Assembly: GCA_002471575.1 (NCBI GenBank)
Contig: DKQG01000034.1
Location: 170,097 to 234,096, forward strand
From: Alphaproteobacteria bacterium UBA7314
GTDB taxonomy: Bacteria > Pseudomonadota > Alphaproteobacteria > MPNO01 > UBA830
DNA: 64,000 nucleotides
Reading direction: 5' to 3'
Under the pieces are notes generated by a model. It was not told the DNA's origin. It saw only the letters and a list, made by a program, of their open reading frames with translations, and made no database searches. The number at the start of each line of letters is the position of its first letter. Position 1 is the first letter of the stretch. Made by a program: the position numbers and the translations under genes. This document shows, in pieces, positions 62,415-64,000 of the stretch.

Positions 62415-63022
62415 TCCAAACTGAAACGTCCGCCCGAATTTGATATCCGGATCGGCGTTCGGAACTGCATCCATCTTCGCCGGGGGGTGACATTCAGTTG
62501 CAGATCATCGCTGTCACGATTTAAATATTCCAGAATTCTTCGGCCGTGACAGTTCCGTCCGCTGCCGGCGGTGCGTATTGCACTAGCACCGACACACGGC
62601 TGGCCACCGAGATCATTTCGTCGGGGGCGTTCAGTTTAAGGAGAACTGTTCCGAGCGGAAGCAGGGTTCATTACTTCGAGATGATCGCCAGCGCTGCCAA
62701 CGCGATCAGTGTGACGCCTAAAATGACGTGTTTTTTTATGCAGAACGAGCCCATCCCGCTTTTGCACGGTCGAATAAGTCGATTGTAATCGAGATCTGGA
62801 CCCTCGTTGTCGCTCAGAATATCTCCCTCGTCCGAGAGCATAATCGAGGAAATATCGGTAACCGGAAGCTCCAAATGCAGTCCCTGCATCGCTTGAGATC
62901 GTCGTCGAAAATTTAACCTCCGACCACGAAGTCACGCCATCCGATGAACAGGAACGTTCGCCTTCAGAAGTTGATCTCGATGACGGGAATATCGATATGC
63001 TCGACCCGGCTGGCCCTAAAAT
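62415..63022. other. Intergenic stretch with two weak coding remnants
   Basis: No gene is supported. A minus-strand frame (62671-62889) ends SGMGSFCIKKHVILGVTLIA LAALAIISK, a possible tail-anchored helix. On the plus strand, a frame without a start ends at TAG 63024-63026 with VENLTSDHEVTPSDEQERSP and DLDDGNIDMLDPAGPKI, which is acidic and looks like a degraded protein end. Confidence 0.3.
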
Positions 63023-64000
63023 CTAGTTAAGCATGATAATTTCGCCGTCGGCCGTTTTTCCCTGGCGATGATAGAAACCCAGCGTTTTAAGTGTCGGCTC
63101 GTCGCTGGCGACGAAAAGGTTTGCATCTTCTGAAACCGAGCCGTTGAAGTGCTGGTACCACTCGCCGCCGGGAAGGGCGACAGCGTCGAACGGTTCCCAG
63201 TCAAATCGCTTGCCGCCCACAATGCTGTGACCGTTTCCGTGGAACGGGATCATGATCTGGCTGGCATTTTGTTGCTGGGGCAGGGTGCTCTCGCCCGGCC
63301 GCAATAGTTGACCGAGGAAGGTCATCGTTGGATATGCTGCTCTGCCGTTTACCGGGTCTGTGTATTCGACCTGAATAGCATCCCACGGACTACCATCGTG
63401 ATCCCGGAAACCCTCTAGCAGTTCGCGCGTGCGTTCCCATCGGTAAACATACATCGGCGAGTGCCGACCGGTGCCTCTGTGATGATCCAGAAAACGGGGC
63501 CTAAGTCCCCCAAAACCGTATGTCTTGTAAGAATGGTCATCGGTGTATCGGGCCGATTGTTCGCGACGCGACACCATTTTGCCGTTTTCTTCTTCCTTGT
63601 AGTCATGCTCGAAGACTGCGGCATTCAATACCTCAGTGAGAGGAAGGTCGAGGATACTGACGTTTACCGCAAAATCGTCGCCCTGGTTTCCGTGATTATG
63701 CCAGGCATTGGCTGGCGTCAGGACAACGTCGCCGGGGCCGAATGTTATGGGCTCGCCCTCGACACTTGTGAAATTCTGTTCGCCGGTCAGACCGATGCGG
63801 GCGGCATTAATGGAATGCCTGTGCGGCGGCATGATTTCACGCGGGTCGTTGAGACGAAAGGCAGTATAGAGTGTTGAAACCGTCGCCCTGACGGGCGCCA
63901 GGCCGGGGTTTACGAGAACAATCGACCGGCGTTCGGAATCGTCCATGGTGATGAGTTCCGCGGCCTCGTATAGCAGCGGTTCGATATCCGAGTATTTCCA
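63023..64000 (-). CDS. Gentisate 1,2-dioxygenase-like cupin protein, 5' end outside window
   Basis: The frame stays open to the right edge. Before the internal Met at 63946 it encodes WKYSDIEPLLYEAAELITM, the usual gentisate dioxygenase N-terminal segment, so about 326 residues are visible and the true start lies beyond base 64000. The first cupin has REIMPPHRHSINAARIGLTG with two His, GPGDVVLTPANAWHNHGN with the third, and the second cupin contains SQIMIPFHGNGHSIVGGKRF. Such enzymes cleave gentisate, or salicylate-like substrates, with Fe(II) to maleylpyruvate-type products. The FAH-family gene at 50.7 kb could act downstream. Confidence 0.85.
   Translation of the reverse strand, partial: WKYSDIEPLLYEAAELITMDDSERRSIVLVNPGLAPVRATVSTLYTAFRLNDPREIMPPHRHSINAARIGLTGEQNFTSVEGEPITFGPGDVVLTPANAWHNHGNQGDDFAVNVSILDLPLTEVLNAAVFEHDYKEEENGKMVSRREQSARYTDDHSYKTYGFGGLRPRFLDHHRGTGRHSPMYVYRWERTRELLEGFRDHDGSPWDAIQVEYTDPVNGRAAYPTMTFLGQLLRPGESTLPQQQNASQIMIPFHGNGHSIVGGKRFDWEPFDAVALPGGEWYQHFNGSVSEDANLFVASDEPTLKTLGFYHRQGKTADGEIIMLN

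Overview
The window looks like a chromosomal segment of an alphaproteobacterium, probably Rhodospirillales-like. The strongest marker is a circularly permuted two-piece tmRNA gene at about 15.3-15.7 kb on the minus strand, encoding the tag ANDNDLALAA. It sits beside an alphaproteobacterial-type SspB. Other markers are a DUF4169 protein, a ribbon-helix-helix protein and a class I fumarase close together, and the orders hflK-hflC-DUF2065-deg-miaA and mreB-mreC-mreD-PBP2-rodA.

Layout. (1) 0-6.1 kb: the end of an amidohydrolase, then a tight three-gene unit: a HyuA-HyuB fusion of the 5-oxoprolinase family, a DUF1445 protein of the D-glutamate cyclase family, and an FAD-linked D-2-hydroxyacid dehydrogenase. 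(2) 6.1-25 kb: housekeeping genes. These are an AsmA-like protein, RidA, a ketopantoate reductase-like gene, a Mug-type glycosylase, class I fumarase, SspB, tmRNA, thyA-folA, an L,D-transpeptidase-type protein, an MBL hydrolase, Mrp/ApbC, hflKC, a Deg protease and miaA. (3) 25-30.6 kb: ilvB, the AHAS regulatory subunit gene, ilvC and leuA for branched-chain amino acids; a well-paired RNA element lies just before leuA. (4) 30.7-36.3 kb: the rod-shape operon, followed by a tRNA-Lys(CTT) gene with an unusual C at position 33.

(5) 36.9-64 kb: accessory catabolic DNA beginning just after the tRNA. One block joins a KstD/fumarate-reductase-type flavoprotein, an aconitase-type large and small dehydratase pair, two molybdenum-hydroxylase large subunits with a single FAD subunit and a single [2Fe-2S] subunit, and a crotonase-fold protein. 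A second block has a PhyH-type dioxygenase, a cupin, an FAH-family protein, a CocE-type hydrolase, a DoxX protein, an EamA transporter, RidA, an acyl-CoA synthetase, a hotdog thioesterase, a sulfatase, a class II aldolase variant, an extradiol-dioxygenase-like VOC protein, a WecA-like transferase and, at the edge, a gentisate 1,2-dioxygenase-like cupin. The content suggests oxidation of an aromatic, heteroaromatic or steroid-like substrate, but the substrate cannot be read from the sequence.

The second block shows gene decay: a thiamine-diphosphate enzyme reduced to its two ends, a truncated luciferase-like monooxygenase, an acyl-CoA synthetase split by one in-frame TAG, and a sulfatase whose conserved N-terminus has no ordinary start codon. 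I saw no CRISPR array, complete insertion sequence or phage module.
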